Assembly: GCA_051252005.1 (NCBI GenBank) | Contig: JBPOEZ010000004.1 | Location: 273,030-337,029, forward strand | Length of the DNA: 64,000 nucleotides | Reading direction: 5' to 3' | DNA from: JACOMS01 sp051252005 | Lineage (GTDB): Bacteria; Pseudomonadota; Alphaproteobacteria; Caulobacterales; Maricaulaceae | Part shown: positions 16,744-24,775 of the stretch, in pieces | Numbering within the stretch: the stretch's first letter is position 1 | Layout of the letters: each line of letters opens with the position of its first letter | Program-made: the position numbers and the translations under genes | The notes under the pieces: generated by a model | The model's input: the letters and a program-made list of their open reading frames with translations, nothing else | What the model was told of the DNA's origin: nothing | Databases searched by the model: none

Positions 16744-17832
16744 ATGAAATATTTATCACTTCTTTTGGGAGCCGCTGCAGTTGCGTCGCTCTCAAACCCT
16801 GCTGCCGCACATGAAAATGACATGAATGCCCCCCATGCCCTAGATCACGCACCGATCGGGGTTATGGGCGACCATCGCCATGATAAAGGCGAATGGATGC
16901 TCTCCTACCGCTATATGACCATGGATATGGACGGCACGCGCGACGGTACTGACAGCCTGACGCCAGACGTCATTGCGACGACCATACCTAATCGCTTTTT
17001 TGGCGCCGCGGGTCAGCCGCCAACCTTGCGAGTGGTGCCGACAAATATGCAAATGGATATGCATATGGTTGGAGCCATGTACGGCTTTAATGATCGAATA
17101 ACGGTCATGGCGATGGGAAGCTACCACACCAAAGATATGGACCATCTCACCTATCAGGGCGGAATGGGAACCGCCGTACTTGGCGGGTTCAATACCAAGG
17201 TCAGCGGTATTGGCGACAGTTCGCTTACGGCTATTATTGGTTTGGACAATGGATCTAACCCCAAAAAGCAGATCAATTTGAACTTAGGACTATCCTTGCC
17301 AACAGGGTCGAATGAGGAAACGGGTCAAATTCTGACGCCAATGGGCGGAACGCCTTCTCCGCGTTTGCCTTATCCGATGCAGCTTGGAACTGGGACATAT
17401 GACTTCAAACCCGCCATCACATATTCGGAGCGCTCCGGTAAAATGGGGTGGGGCGCGCAAGCGAGTGCCCGCATTGCTTTGGGCGAAAATGCGGAAGGCT
17501 ATAAATATGGCGAACGCCTTGAGGGAACGGCTTGGCTTGCTTATGAGCCGGCTTACTGGATGTCTTTATCAGGCCGTCTTAAAGCCACGAGTCAGGGAAA
17601 CATCGACGGGATTGACAGCGCTATACTCGCCCCAGTTCAGACCGCTGATCCAGATAATTACGGCGGAAAAGATGTGCAGCTTTTGCTCGGTGTGAATTTT
17701 GCGGGACAAAACGGCGTCTTAAAAGGACATCGTTTCGCGCTCGAGGTTGGCGTGCCGATTTACCGTGACCTCAATGGCCCTCAGCTTGAAACCGACAGCA
17801 CGATTACAGCGGGTTGGCAAAAAGCGTTTTAA
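16744..17832 (+). CDS. Met/His-rich outer-membrane beta-barrel protein (transporter-like)
   Basis: Has a signal peptide (cleavage likely after NPAAA) and then an alternating, glycine-rich beta-barrel pattern to a terminal aromatic (GWQKAF), as in outer-membrane proteins of the MetA-pathway/transporter type. The mature N-terminal third is unusually rich in His and Met: HENDMNAPHALDHAPIG, GDHRHDKGEWM, YMTMDMDG, MQMDMHMVGAMYG and YHTKDMDHL. Such clusters are typical of copper- or silver-handling periplasmic and outer-membrane proteins. 362 residues. Middle gene of the DUF2946-like/PepSY cassette. Role in metal efflux or uptake is inferred, not shown. Confidence 0.7.
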   Translation: MKYLSLLLGAAAVASLSNPAAAHENDMNAPHALDHAPIGVMGDHRHDKGEWMLSYRYMTMDMDGTRDGTDSLTPDVIATTIPNRFFGAAGQPPTLRVVPTNMQMDMHMVGAMYGFNDRITVMAMGSYHTKDMDHLTYQGGMGTAVLGGFNTKVSGIGDSSLTAIIGLDNGSNPKKQINLNLGLSLPTGSNEETGQILTPMGGTPSPRLPYPMQLGTGTYDFKPAITYSERSGKMGWGAQASARIALGENAEGYKYGERLEGTAWLAYEPAYWMSLSGRLKATSQGNIDGIDSAILAPVQTADPDNYGGKDVQLLLGVNFAGQNGVLKGHRFALEVGVPIYRDLNGPQLETDSTITAGWQKAF

Positions 17833-17861
17833 GCTCCGGCTCGCTTTAAATCTACATTTTC

Positions 17862-17895
17862 GCGTCAGCATGGGGCTTCTGTGCTGACGCATTTT
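17862..17895 (+). terminator. Hairpin between barrel-protein and PepSY genes
   Basis: GCGTCAGCA (17862-17870) pairs perfectly with TGCTGACGC (17882-17890) around an 11-base loop, followed by ATTTT. It could terminate or attenuate transcription after the barrel-protein gene, or protect the 3' end of that message. The T run is short. Confidence 0.55.
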
Positions 17896-17918
17896 CCATT
17901 TTTCTATGGAGGCCTCTC

Positions 17919-18650
17919 ATGACGAAGGCTCTTTTTAATCGCCGTATTCGGCAATTTCACCTTTGGTTTGGTCTCGCTGTAGGGGCGCAGATCGGACTCT
18001 GGCTCATCTCCGGCTTGTTTATGACGTGGTTCCCGATTGATACGGTGCGGGGTAAACATTTGAAGGCGGCCGCTGATTTACATCTTATAACTGATGTCTC
18101 AAATCTTATGCCGCCGCGCGGCATGCTCGAAGCTATGGATGTTCCGCCTCAAACCATCACGCTTAAGATGCTTGAAAATAGACCAGTTTGGCTTCTAGAA
18201 AACGGAGGCACGAAAGCTTTGTTTGACGGTAAAAGCGAGTCCGTGATTTCTCCGCTCTCGCGTGAGTTTGCCGTGCAAACAGCCACATCTCGTTACGCAG
18301 GGGCCGGAACAATCGACACGGCTGAACTGCTTGTGAAAACGCCGCGTGAATATGGGCGCAGCGGCCCTGTTTGGCGTGTGAATTTTCAGGCCCCTCAAGC
18401 CGCCAGCTTTTATGTAGACGCGACGACGGGCGAAGTGACCGCCGTAAGAACCAAGCTTTGGCGCGTCTATGATTTTATGTGGGGCCTCCATATTATGGAT
18501 TGGTCAAGCCGTGAGAATTTCAACAGCTGGTGGATAAAAATGACGGCATCTCTTACTGTTTTGTTCTTTTTGAGCGGAGTTGGTCTTTTGATGCTGCGGC
18601 TATCGTCTATGGTCGAACGCAGGAAAATAGCGCGGCGTAAGAGGGGGTAG
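17919..18650 (+). CDS. PepSY-domain inner-membrane protein
   Basis: 243 residues with a membrane helix near the N-terminus (QFHLWFGLAVGAQIGLWLIS), a periplasmic region of about 170 residues carrying PepSY-like segments (VWRVNFQAPQAASFYVDATTGEVTAVRT), and a C-terminal helix (TASLTVLFFLSGVGLLML). The layout resembles a shortened PepSY_TM protein as found next to iron or copper uptake genes. GGAGG at 17908-17912 sets the start. Two His residues, in helix 1 (RQFHLWFG) and before the last helix (WGLHIMDW), could bind heme. Third gene of the metal-related cassette; the exact role is unknown. Confidence 0.75.
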   Translation: MTKALFNRRIRQFHLWFGLAVGAQIGLWLISGLFMTWFPIDTVRGKHLKAAADLHLITDVSNLMPPRGMLEAMDVPPQTITLKMLENRPVWLLENGGTKALFDGKSESVISPLSREFAVQTATSRYAGAGTIDTAELLVKTPREYGRSGPVWRVNFQAPQAASFYVDATTGEVTAVRTKLWRVYDFMWGLHIMDWSSRENFNSWWIKMTASLTVLFFLSGVGLLMLRLSSMVERRKIARRKRG

Positions 18651-18687
18651 GGGTCTGCATTTTATGGCGTCATTCTAAGTTGTACTC

Positions 18688-18730
18688 TTGAAGTCGACGT
18701 CATGAATTTTATAAATTAAGAAAAATTCAT
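18688..18730 (+). promoter_or_regulatory. Promoter and palindromic operator of the MarR unit
   Basis: A sigma-70-like promoter TTGAAG (18688-18693), 16-base spacer, TATAAA (18710-18715) precedes the MarR gene. An inverted repeat ATGAATTTT (18702-18710) and AAAATTCAT (18722-18730) with an 11-base spacer covers the -10 element and the likely transcription start. A MarR dimer bound here would block RNA polymerase, so autorepression is the simplest reading. Confidence 0.6.
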
Positions 18731-18751
18731 AAAAATTGCCTAGTATAAAGT

Positions 18752-19294
18752 ATGTATGGTTACTATATGCGAGGCATGATAACAAAACATGACGATTTGG
18801 TTGGCACTCTTATTCACGACGTAGCCTATCTTTTACGGCATGAAATTGATGCGCGGTTGAAACCCCATAACTTGACCCGAGTGAAATGGTTGGCTTTAGG
18901 GGTCATTGATAATCATAGCCCGCTCACGCAATCTGACTTAGCGGCAGAACTAGAATTGGGCGCGGCGTCTGTGGGGCGTCTCGTTGACCGCCTTGTCGAG
19001 CGGGGCTTCGTCATACGCGATCAAGACCCTGATGACCGAAGGTCTTATAGCTTAAGTCTAAGCCCTGAAGCCTCACAGCTCGTGCATGAATTGGATGATA
19101 TGGCGGATTCTTTTAGAGAAGAAGCTTTGAAGCCGCTTAGCAAAAGAGAAATTGCCTCTCTAACATCTGGGCTCATTAAGATTAAAAACAGCATGAAAGC
19201 TCAGTTGCTAGCTCTTGGGGCCACGCTCTTTGTTTCAGCACATAAAATGTCGCCGACGGCGCAGATTCTCACAGATTTTGGAACCGCTTTGTAG
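18752..19294 (+). CDS. MarR-family transcriptional regulator
   Basis: Dimeric winged-helix regulator. The core runs from DLVGTLIHDVAYLLRHEID through the recognition region LTQSDLAAELELGAASVGRLVDRLVERGFV and the wing DQDPDDRRSYSLSLS, all standard MarR features. The last 25 residues extend past the usual C-terminal helices. Several ATG codons (18752, 18756 out of frame, 18767, 18776) are close together and no clear ribosome site decides between them. It heads a run of four genes on one strand (MarR, CBS, CBS, membrane protein), and a palindrome overlaps its promoter. The ligand is unknown. Confidence 0.88.
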   Translation: MYGYYMRGMITKHDDLVGTLIHDVAYLLRHEIDARLKPHNLTRVKWLALGVIDNHSPLTQSDLAAELELGAASVGRLVDRLVERGFVIRDQDPDDRRSYSLSLSPEASQLVHELDDMADSFREEALKPLSKREIASLTSGLIKIKNSMKAQLLALGATLFVSAHKMSPTAQILTDFGTAL

Positions 19295-19311
19295 TTTGAA
19301 AGGACACGATT

Positions 19312-19770
19312 ATGTCTATAAATTCTCTTATTAATGCCGACGTTACCCATCTGACCCGGTGCATGCCGGATGATTTTCTTGATGAGGCTATAGCAAAAAT
19401 GGTCAATGCGAACCGCAATGCCATTGCGGTTATGGACGGAGCTGACCATCTCTGCGGAATTTTGACTGACCATGACATTATTAGAGCCGTGCATGATTTA
19501 CAAAACAAAGCTAGAGCGATTGAGCATGAACACGTTTCGAACTGGATGACGAATAGGGTAATTACCTGTGATGTAAAAACGAAGCTATCCACAGCTTTAC
19601 AGCTAATGGGTCGCAACAAAATTCGGCATTTGATTTTAACAGAGAATGCCCTTCCTGTCGCTATTGCTAGTATACGAGATATCTTAGCTAAGATTCATGA
19701 AGACGACGAACTTGAGGCCAATGTTCTCCGAGATATTGCTGTTGCGGCTCGCGCTCATCAAGCGGCATAG
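19312..19770 (+). CDS. CBS-pair protein (first copy)
   Basis: Stand-alone Bateman module of 152 residues made of two CBS motifs: the first around MVNANRNAIAVMDGADHLCGILTDHD, the second around VSNWMTNRVITCDVKTKLSTALQLM and RHLILTENALPVAIASIRD. Such modules usually bind adenine nucleotides and regulate a partner. AAAGGA at 19299-19304 sets the start. It lies 17 bases after MarR and directly before a paralogue of the same architecture. No catalytic or DNA-binding domain is attached, so the partner must be another protein. Confidence 0.88.
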   Translation: MSINSLINADVTHLTRCMPDDFLDEAIAKMVNANRNAIAVMDGADHLCGILTDHDIIRAVHDLQNKARAIEHEHVSNWMTNRVITCDVKTKLSTALQLMGRNKIRHLILTENALPVAIASIRDILAKIHEDDELEANVLRDIAVAARAHQAA

Positions 19771-19779
19771 GAGGTCTTG

Positions 19780-20238
19780 GTGACAGTCCGAACCTTGATA
19801 GTTTTGGGCGAGGCATCCTCTTCCAAATGTTTGCCAGAAGATTTTCTAGACGAAGTCATAGACATTATGGCTGAGAGAGAGGTTGGCGCTGTTGCTGTAG
19901 CTGAACCAGGCATGGCGGTGATGGGTATTTTTACAGACCATGACGTAATGCGGGCAATTCATACGTGCGGTACATCCGGTAATTCTCTCAACGGTGAACG
20001 GGTGCGGGACTGGATGAGTGAGTATGTTGTGACGTGCTCAGACAAAACCTTGCTCGAGGAAGCGTCTTCTCTCATGAGGTCTCACAACATTCATCACTTA
20101 GTTGTGTCCAGCGGCGAAACACATCTCGGCGTTATATCATTGAGTGATGTGCTGAAACGCCTCCACATTCAAGATGAACTTAATCTCTCAACAATCAAAG
20201 AAACCATATTGTCCCGTACAGGGGTGTTTGCCGCTTAA
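19780..20238 (+). CDS. CBS-pair protein (second copy)
   Basis: Second Bateman module, 152 residues, paralogous to the preceding gene: CLPEDFLDEVIDIMAEREVG matches CMPDDFLDEAIAKMVNANRN of the first copy, and FTDHDVMRAIHTC matches LTDHDIIRAVHDL. Likely start is GTG 19780, four bases after GGAGGT (19770-19775); TTG 19777 is too close to that site. The pair could form a heterodimeric disc binding AMP or ATP. Tandem arrangement points to local duplication followed by divergence. Confidence 0.87.
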   Translation: MTVRTLIVLGEASSSKCLPEDFLDEVIDIMAEREVGAVAVAEPGMAVMGIFTDHDVMRAIHTCGTSGNSLNGERVRDWMSEYVVTCSDKTLLEEASSLMRSHNIHHLVVSSGETHLGVISLSDVLKRLHIQDELNLSTIKETILSRTGVFAA

Positions 20239-20260
20239 TTATGACAAAGGATATTTCCCA

Positions 20261-20482
20261 ATGATTATTCATCTTAAGGCTTTTGCCGGTACTTTACTTC
20301 TAATGCTGCTAATGGGTGCTTTCATCGAAGTTCTTATTTATAGCATTTTGATTCCTTTTCATCCCTCACACAGCATTGAAATTTTTGGTGAGGGACTGGG
20401 ATTATTGGGCATTTTAATCGCCTCAATCTTTGTTTACCGCCTCACATTGCAGACAGAGCGGGGACTTTTGAACGAAAAATAA
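20261..20482 (+). CDS. Small two-helix membrane protein
   Basis: 73 residues with two predicted membrane helices (LKAFAGTLLLMLLMGAFIEV and EGLGLLGILIASIFVYRLT) joined by a short PFHPSHS loop and ending in a charged tail. ATG 20261 follows AGGA about ten bases upstream; earlier in-frame codons overlap the CBS gene and are rejected. No family recognised. Last gene of the MarR-CBS-CBS run, 22 bases after the second CBS gene, so it may be the membrane partner whose activity the CBS proteins sense or control; that is an inference from position. Confidence 0.65.
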   Translation: MIIHLKAFAGTLLLMLLMGAFIEVLIYSILIPFHPSHSIEIFGEGLGLLGILIASIFVYRLTLQTERGLLNEK

Positions 20483-20702
20483 GCAAGCTGTTTTATCATT
20501 TATAATGTTGTTGTTGTGGGATGCTAAACATCCTATGGAATGAGTCTGTCCGGGGTTAAAATGCTTCACAGATTTTGAGTGCTTTGCGTTAATCGCAGGA
20601 AGGCACGCAAGGGATAGTGTGGATTCATAACTTCTTAATCTCGGTCACCGAAATATGATTTATTAGCACCTCCCTCGGTTCCCAGACTTGAACAGGATTA
20701 CT

Positions 20703-21701
20703 ATGCCATTAGCCGCTCGGAACTGGTTCCAACGCCTTGCTCCTTACCGTAACGCTGCAGATGGCCGCGCGGTTTTCGAATTGCTCATAACCCTCATTCC
20801 ATTCTTGGCGCTTTGGGCCGGAATTTGGGGATTAATGCAGGCCGGACATTACTGGGCTGTTATTGGGTTTGTACCAGCGGGCGGTCTCGTGGTGCGCCTG
20901 TTCATTATTCAGCATGATTGCGGACATCAATCGATGTTTAGCAATCGCCGTGTTAATGACTGGGTCGGACGGTTTATTGGCATACTGACCTTGACGCCGT
21001 ATGATCACTGGAAACGCTCACATGCGCTACATCATGCAGGCTCAGGTAACCTTGACCGGCGCGGTATTGGCGACGACATTCTAACGCTCACTGTGGAAGA
21101 GTATAAAACCGCCAGTAAATGGGACCGTTTCAAGTACCGCCTCTATAGGCACCCTGTAGTGATGTTTGGCGTTGGCCCTGCTTATTTGTTTTTACTCCAT
21201 AACCGCTTACCAATCGGGGCTATGAAAGACGGCATTAGGCCTTGGGCGAGCGCGCTTTTGACAAACCTAGGCGTGGCGCTTTTGTACGGCGCTGTGATTT
21301 GGGGCGTGGGCTGGAAAATTTTTGTGCTAATACAAATCCCGACGATTTTAGTCGGCGCATCTATTGGCGTCTGGATGTTCTATGTGCAGCATCAATTTGA
21401 TGAAACACATTGGTCTCGAACCGGAGAATGGGACCGAAAACATGCTGCGCTCCGAGGTAGCTCTTATTACGATCTTCCGGCTTGGCTTATGTGGGTGACA
21501 GGTAATATTGGTATTCACCACGTTCATCACCTATCGTCGCGCATTCCGTTCTATCACTTGCCGCGCATTTTGAAGGATCACCCTGAGCTTAAATCCGTAG
21601 GCCGGCTTACATTTTGGCAGAGCTTGAAATGCATAAAGTTAGCCCTTTGGTGCGAAACCACTGAACGCATGATCAGTTTCCGCGCGGCAAGAGCGGCTTA
21701 G
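20703..21701 (+). CDS. Fatty-acid desaturase family protein
   Basis: Integral-membrane di-iron enzyme introducing a double bond in an acyl chain. The three histidine boxes are present: HDCGH after the second helix pair, HALHH after RS, and HHVHH in GNIGIHHVHHLSSRIP. About four membrane helices. CAGGA at 20693-20697 sets ATG 20703; an upstream TTG adds five residues. 332 residues, in the range of the acyl-lipid desaturase (DesA/OLE1-like) group, often acting on phospholipid acyl chains in cold response. Regiospecificity is not readable from the sequence. Confidence 0.9.
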   Translation: MPLAARNWFQRLAPYRNAADGRAVFELLITLIPFLALWAGIWGLMQAGHYWAVIGFVPAGGLVVRLFIIQHDCGHQSMFSNRRVNDWVGRFIGILTLTPYDHWKRSHALHHAGSGNLDRRGIGDDILTLTVEEYKTASKWDRFKYRLYRHPVVMFGVGPAYLFLLHNRLPIGAMKDGIRPWASALLTNLGVALLYGAVIWGVGWKIFVLIQIPTILVGASIGVWMFYVQHQFDETHWSRTGEWDRKHAALRGSSYYDLPAWLMWVTGNIGIHHVHHLSSRIPFYHLPRILKDHPELKSVGRLTFWQSLKCIKLALWCETTERMISFRAARAA

Positions 21702-21746
21702 TTAGGAAGTCTTAAACGCGTGGACTGGCCAAAACGGGTAATTTGC

Positions 21747-22727
21747 CTAACCCCATAATTCTCGCGAGGGCGGGTGGATATATTGGCCATCATATTTAAG
21801 TCCATCCGCAACATCATCGGCGAGCAATAGGGGGCCGTCGAGGTCGATGAAGTCAGCAAAACTTTCAAGCATCATCATAGGGGCCATGGCAAGGGAAGAA
21901 CTGACCATACAGCCCGCCATAATTGTGAACCCTTTTTCTTTAGCGGCCTTCATTAAGGCTAGTCCTTCTGTGAGCCCTCCGCATTTGTCGAGCTTGACAT
22001 TGACGGCGCGGTAACCGGACTCCCATAGCAAATCTAAATCGCGGCACGTATGCAGCGATTCGTCGGCGCAAATGGGCGGCAATATCCCCGGATCGAAACG
22101 GGAATTAGAGGCAGCGGGTAGGGGCTGCTCTATTAAAACGGCTTTTGATCCTAATAAATGCGTTCGAAACTCTGTTACTTCATCCGGCGTCATGGCTTCG
22201 TTTGCATCAATAATCAGATTTGCGTCTGTGCGAGCCTTCATAACGGCGTCTATGCAGTCTTGACTTTGCGTCCCGCCGACTTTCATCTTTAGAAGATTAT
22301 ATTGCTTAGCCTTTATTGCTGTGTCCGCCATGGCTTCTGGGGTATCAAGAGATAAGGTATAAGCCGTTATGCGCGGAGCGGGTTCTGCTAGCCCCAATAG
22401 CTCCCAGACACGCTTTCCGGCTTGTTTCGCTTTGAGGTCCCAAAGGGCGCAGTCGACGGCATTTCGCGCGGCGCCGGGCGAAAGAGCGGATTGTAAATTT
22501 TCAATTGTGAGATCGGTTTCTAGCAGAGACCTTATGGTTTCAATTTGCGCGGTTACGCTTTCTGGCGTTTCATCATACCGAGCATAGGGTCTGCATTCTC
22601 CGCGTCCGGTGTATTCACCTTCGCTGATCGAAACTTGCACGACGAAAATTTGCGTGAGAGCGCTGCGCGAAATGCGAAACGTGCCTGCAACTGGCCAAAT
22701 GTGTGTTTGTACGTTTAGTTTGCGCAA
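21747..22727 (-). CDS. Dipeptide epimerase (L-Ala-D/L-Glu type), enolase superfamily
   Basis: Epimerises an L-Ala-D-Glu-like dipeptide from murein turnover so that it can be degraded. The enolase-superfamily catalytic set is visible: KMK in LLKMKVGG, metal ligands Asp in IIDANE, Glu in LIEQPL and Asp in CADESLH, and the second catalytic lysine in NVKLDKCGG, with the DLDGP motif near the end. 326 residues. These motifs are those of the YcjG/YkfB subgroup. It stands alone, convergent with the desaturase gene. Substrate specificity within the subgroup is variable. Confidence 0.85.
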   Translation of the reverse strand: MRKLNVQTHIWPVAGTFRISRSALTQIFVVQVSISEGEYTGRGECRPYARYDETPESVTAQIETIRSLLETDLTIENLQSALSPGAARNAVDCALWDLKAKQAGKRVWELLGLAEPAPRITAYTLSLDTPEAMADTAIKAKQYNLLKMKVGGTQSQDCIDAVMKARTDANLIIDANEAMTPDEVTEFRTHLLGSKAVLIEQPLPAASNSRFDPGILPPICADESLHTCRDLDLLWESGYRAVNVKLDKCGGLTEGLALMKAAKEKGFTIMAGCMVSSSLAMAPMMMLESFADFIDLDGPLLLADDVADGLKYDGQYIHPPSRELWG

Positions 22728-22777
22728 AACCTATCCTTTTACTTGACGTTCGGAGTTTGTATTAGCACCTTAGCGCA

Positions 22778-23944
22778 ATGGATGCCGATACACACCCAAA
22801 AATAGAGTCTGCTGAGACTTTCCTACCGGACTTCGAATTGTCTCAAACTGATCGCCGTTTGACATTCAAAGCGTATGGCGAGTGGTCGCTTGCTCATATA
22901 GGGCCTATGGATAAAGTTCTTACGAAACAGCTCAAGTCTTTCGACTATGACAATGTGACTTATGACTTCACGGACGTCACAAATATGGACACAGCGGGGG
23001 CTTATATTTTCGCGCGCGCGATTCGCTGCGATGAGGATGTGTGTTTCCCTTGGGATATTTTAGGAGCAGACCCCGGCAAGCAGACACTTATGATGGCAGC
23101 GGCAAATGCGTCAATGGGACGGCCGCCAAGTCAAACGCGGCAATGGTTTGATGCTTTGTCTCGCTTGGGAATAGGCACAGAAAGAGCGGCTGTAGAAGCG
23201 TTAGACACGCTAGCTTTTCTCGGAAAGTTCATGTCAGTTTTGCTTCGTCTTCTTTTGAAGCCTCAAAAAATTCGGTGGAAGTCTGTGGTGGCTCTTGTTG
23301 AAGACATCGGCCTCAACGCGGCTCCCATTGTAATGTTTTTGAGCTTCTTCATCGGCGCTGTTATCGCTTATATGGGGGCCAACCTTTTGGCGTCAATCGG
23401 CGTTCAAGTCTTCATGGTTGACCTCGTTGGTTATTCTATGTTGCGAGAGCTTGCTGTTGTCGTGACGGCTATTTTGCTGGCAGGGCGTTCAGCTTCGGCG
23501 TTTACAGCGAAACTTGGCGCGATGAGAATGCGCCAAGAAATTGACGCTATGACCGTCATAGGCCTCGATACATTTGAAACGCTTGTTGTACCAAGAGCGC
23601 TTGCCTGCCTTATCTCTGCGCCTATACTAACATTTTTGGCGATGATGTCCGGTGTTGGCGGCGGCATGCTCGTGGCGTGGCTTGGGCCGACGGATATTTC
23701 TCCGATCCTCTTTTTTGCTCGCATGCAGGAAGTTATTGAAGTGAAACATTTTTGGGTGGGTATGGTGAAGTCCCCCGTCTTTGCGATCATCATTGCCATC
23801 ATTGGGTGTCGCCAAGGGCTTGCTGTAACGGGCAGTGTAGATTCTTTAGGGTCGAGGACAACGGCCAGTGTGGTGCAGGCGATTTTCACTGTGATTGCCG
23901 TAGATGCAATATTTGCCATGCTCTTCCTCGAAATGGGGGTGTAG
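22778..23944 (+). CDS. mlaE: Phospholipid ABC transporter permease MlaE with N-terminal STAS-like domain
   Basis: Inner-membrane permease of the Mla system, which moves phospholipid between the inner and outer membranes. The N-terminal part (about residues 15-120) lacks membrane helices and carries a STAS-like VTYDFTDVTNMDTAGAYIF segment; the MlaE core with five or six helices follows, including IGAVIAYMGANLLASIGV and the conserved GRSASAFTAKLGAMRMRQEIDAM. 388 residues against about 260 for E. coli MlaE, the excess being the STAS-like part, which in E. coli is the separate MlaB. First gene of mlaE-mlaF-mlaD-lipoprotein. Confidence 0.92.
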   Translation: MDADTHPKIESAETFLPDFELSQTDRRLTFKAYGEWSLAHIGPMDKVLTKQLKSFDYDNVTYDFTDVTNMDTAGAYIFARAIRCDEDVCFPWDILGADPGKQTLMMAAANASMGRPPSQTRQWFDALSRLGIGTERAAVEALDTLAFLGKFMSVLLRLLLKPQKIRWKSVVALVEDIGLNAAPIVMFLSFFIGAVIAYMGANLLASIGVQVFMVDLVGYSMLRELAVVVTAILLAGRSASAFTAKLGAMRMRQEIDAMTVIGLDTFETLVVPRALACLISAPILTFLAMMSGVGGGMLVAWLGPTDISPILFFARMQEVIEVKHFWVGMVKSPVFAIIIAIIGCRQGLAVTGSVDSLGSRTTASVVQAIFTVIAVDAIFAMLFLEMGV

Positions 23945-23945
23945 G

Positions 23946-24743
23946 ATGTCATTAGGTGATTTTGATATGACTGCCGCGCCAATGGAAGCTCGAGGTATTC
24001 TCACGCAATTTGGAACGAATATTATACATGAGAACCTCGATTTTCGCGTAGAGGCTCAGGAAATCGTAGGATTGGTTGGCGGGTCGGGAGCCGGGAAGTC
24101 TGTGTTAATGAACACGCTTTTGGGCTTAAAGGAGCCTGAAGGCGGTAAAATTCGCTATTTTGGACAGGACAGATCCACGCTTTCAGCAGAATCCCGTAGA
24201 GCGATTAACAACAAAATGGGCGTACTGTTTCAAGGCGGCGCATTGTTTTCTTCTTTAACAGTGCGCCAGAATATCATGGTGCCTTTGCGTGAACATACTG
24301 ATCTCCCGATCAAGTTGATGGAAGAACTCGCAGATATGAAAATCCATATGGTTGGGTTGCCAGCGCATGCTGCAACGCTTTACCCGTCCGATCTTTCAGG
24401 CGGTATGAAAAAAAGAGCCGGATTAGCACGGGCCTTGGCGCTTGACCCCCAGCTTTTATTTTTGGATGAACCAACCGCTGGTCTGGATCCTATTGGCGCA
24501 TCGGCTTTTGATAATCTAATTTTAGGGCTACGTGAGGCGATGGGGCTAACGGTTTTAATGGTAACACATGATTTGGATAGCTTGTTTGCCATTTGTGACC
24601 GAGTTGCCGTACTTGTTGACAAACACATCGCGATTGCGGACACCTTACCCAAAGTGCTTGCCTTTCCTCATCCTTGGATAGAAGAATATTTTGGAGGACC
24701 GAGATCTCGGGCAGCGCAGCAAGCGGGCAGTACAAAAAAGTGA
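23946..24743 (+). CDS. mlaF: Phospholipid ABC transporter ATP-binding protein MlaF
   Basis: ATPase of the Mla complex. ATG 23946 follows the mlaE stop by one base; an upstream in-frame ATG lies within mlaE. Walker A is GGSGAGKSV, the Q-loop is GVLFQGGALFSSLTV (the GALF variant is typical of MlaF), signature LSGGMKKRAGLARALAL, Walker B LLFLDEPTAGLDPIG, and the H-loop VTHDLDSLFAICDR. 265 residues. Translation is presumably coupled to mlaE. Confidence 0.93.
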   Translation: MSLGDFDMTAAPMEARGILTQFGTNIIHENLDFRVEAQEIVGLVGGSGAGKSVLMNTLLGLKEPEGGKIRYFGQDRSTLSAESRRAINNKMGVLFQGGALFSSLTVRQNIMVPLREHTDLPIKLMEELADMKIHMVGLPAHAATLYPSDLSGGMKKRAGLARALALDPQLLFLDEPTAGLDPIGASAFDNLILGLREAMGLTVLMVTHDLDSLFAICDRVAVLVDKHIAIADTLPKVLAFPHPWIEEYFGGPRSRAAQQAGSTKK

Positions 24744-24775
24744 AATGAAAAGAAGAATTGAGCGAGCAGTAAACC

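Noticed and set aside
20483..20702. Regulatory RNA in the 220-base space before the desaturase gene
   Set aside because: Only a weak TGCG/CGCA stem and no convincing promoter or conserved motif; nothing else could be supported.
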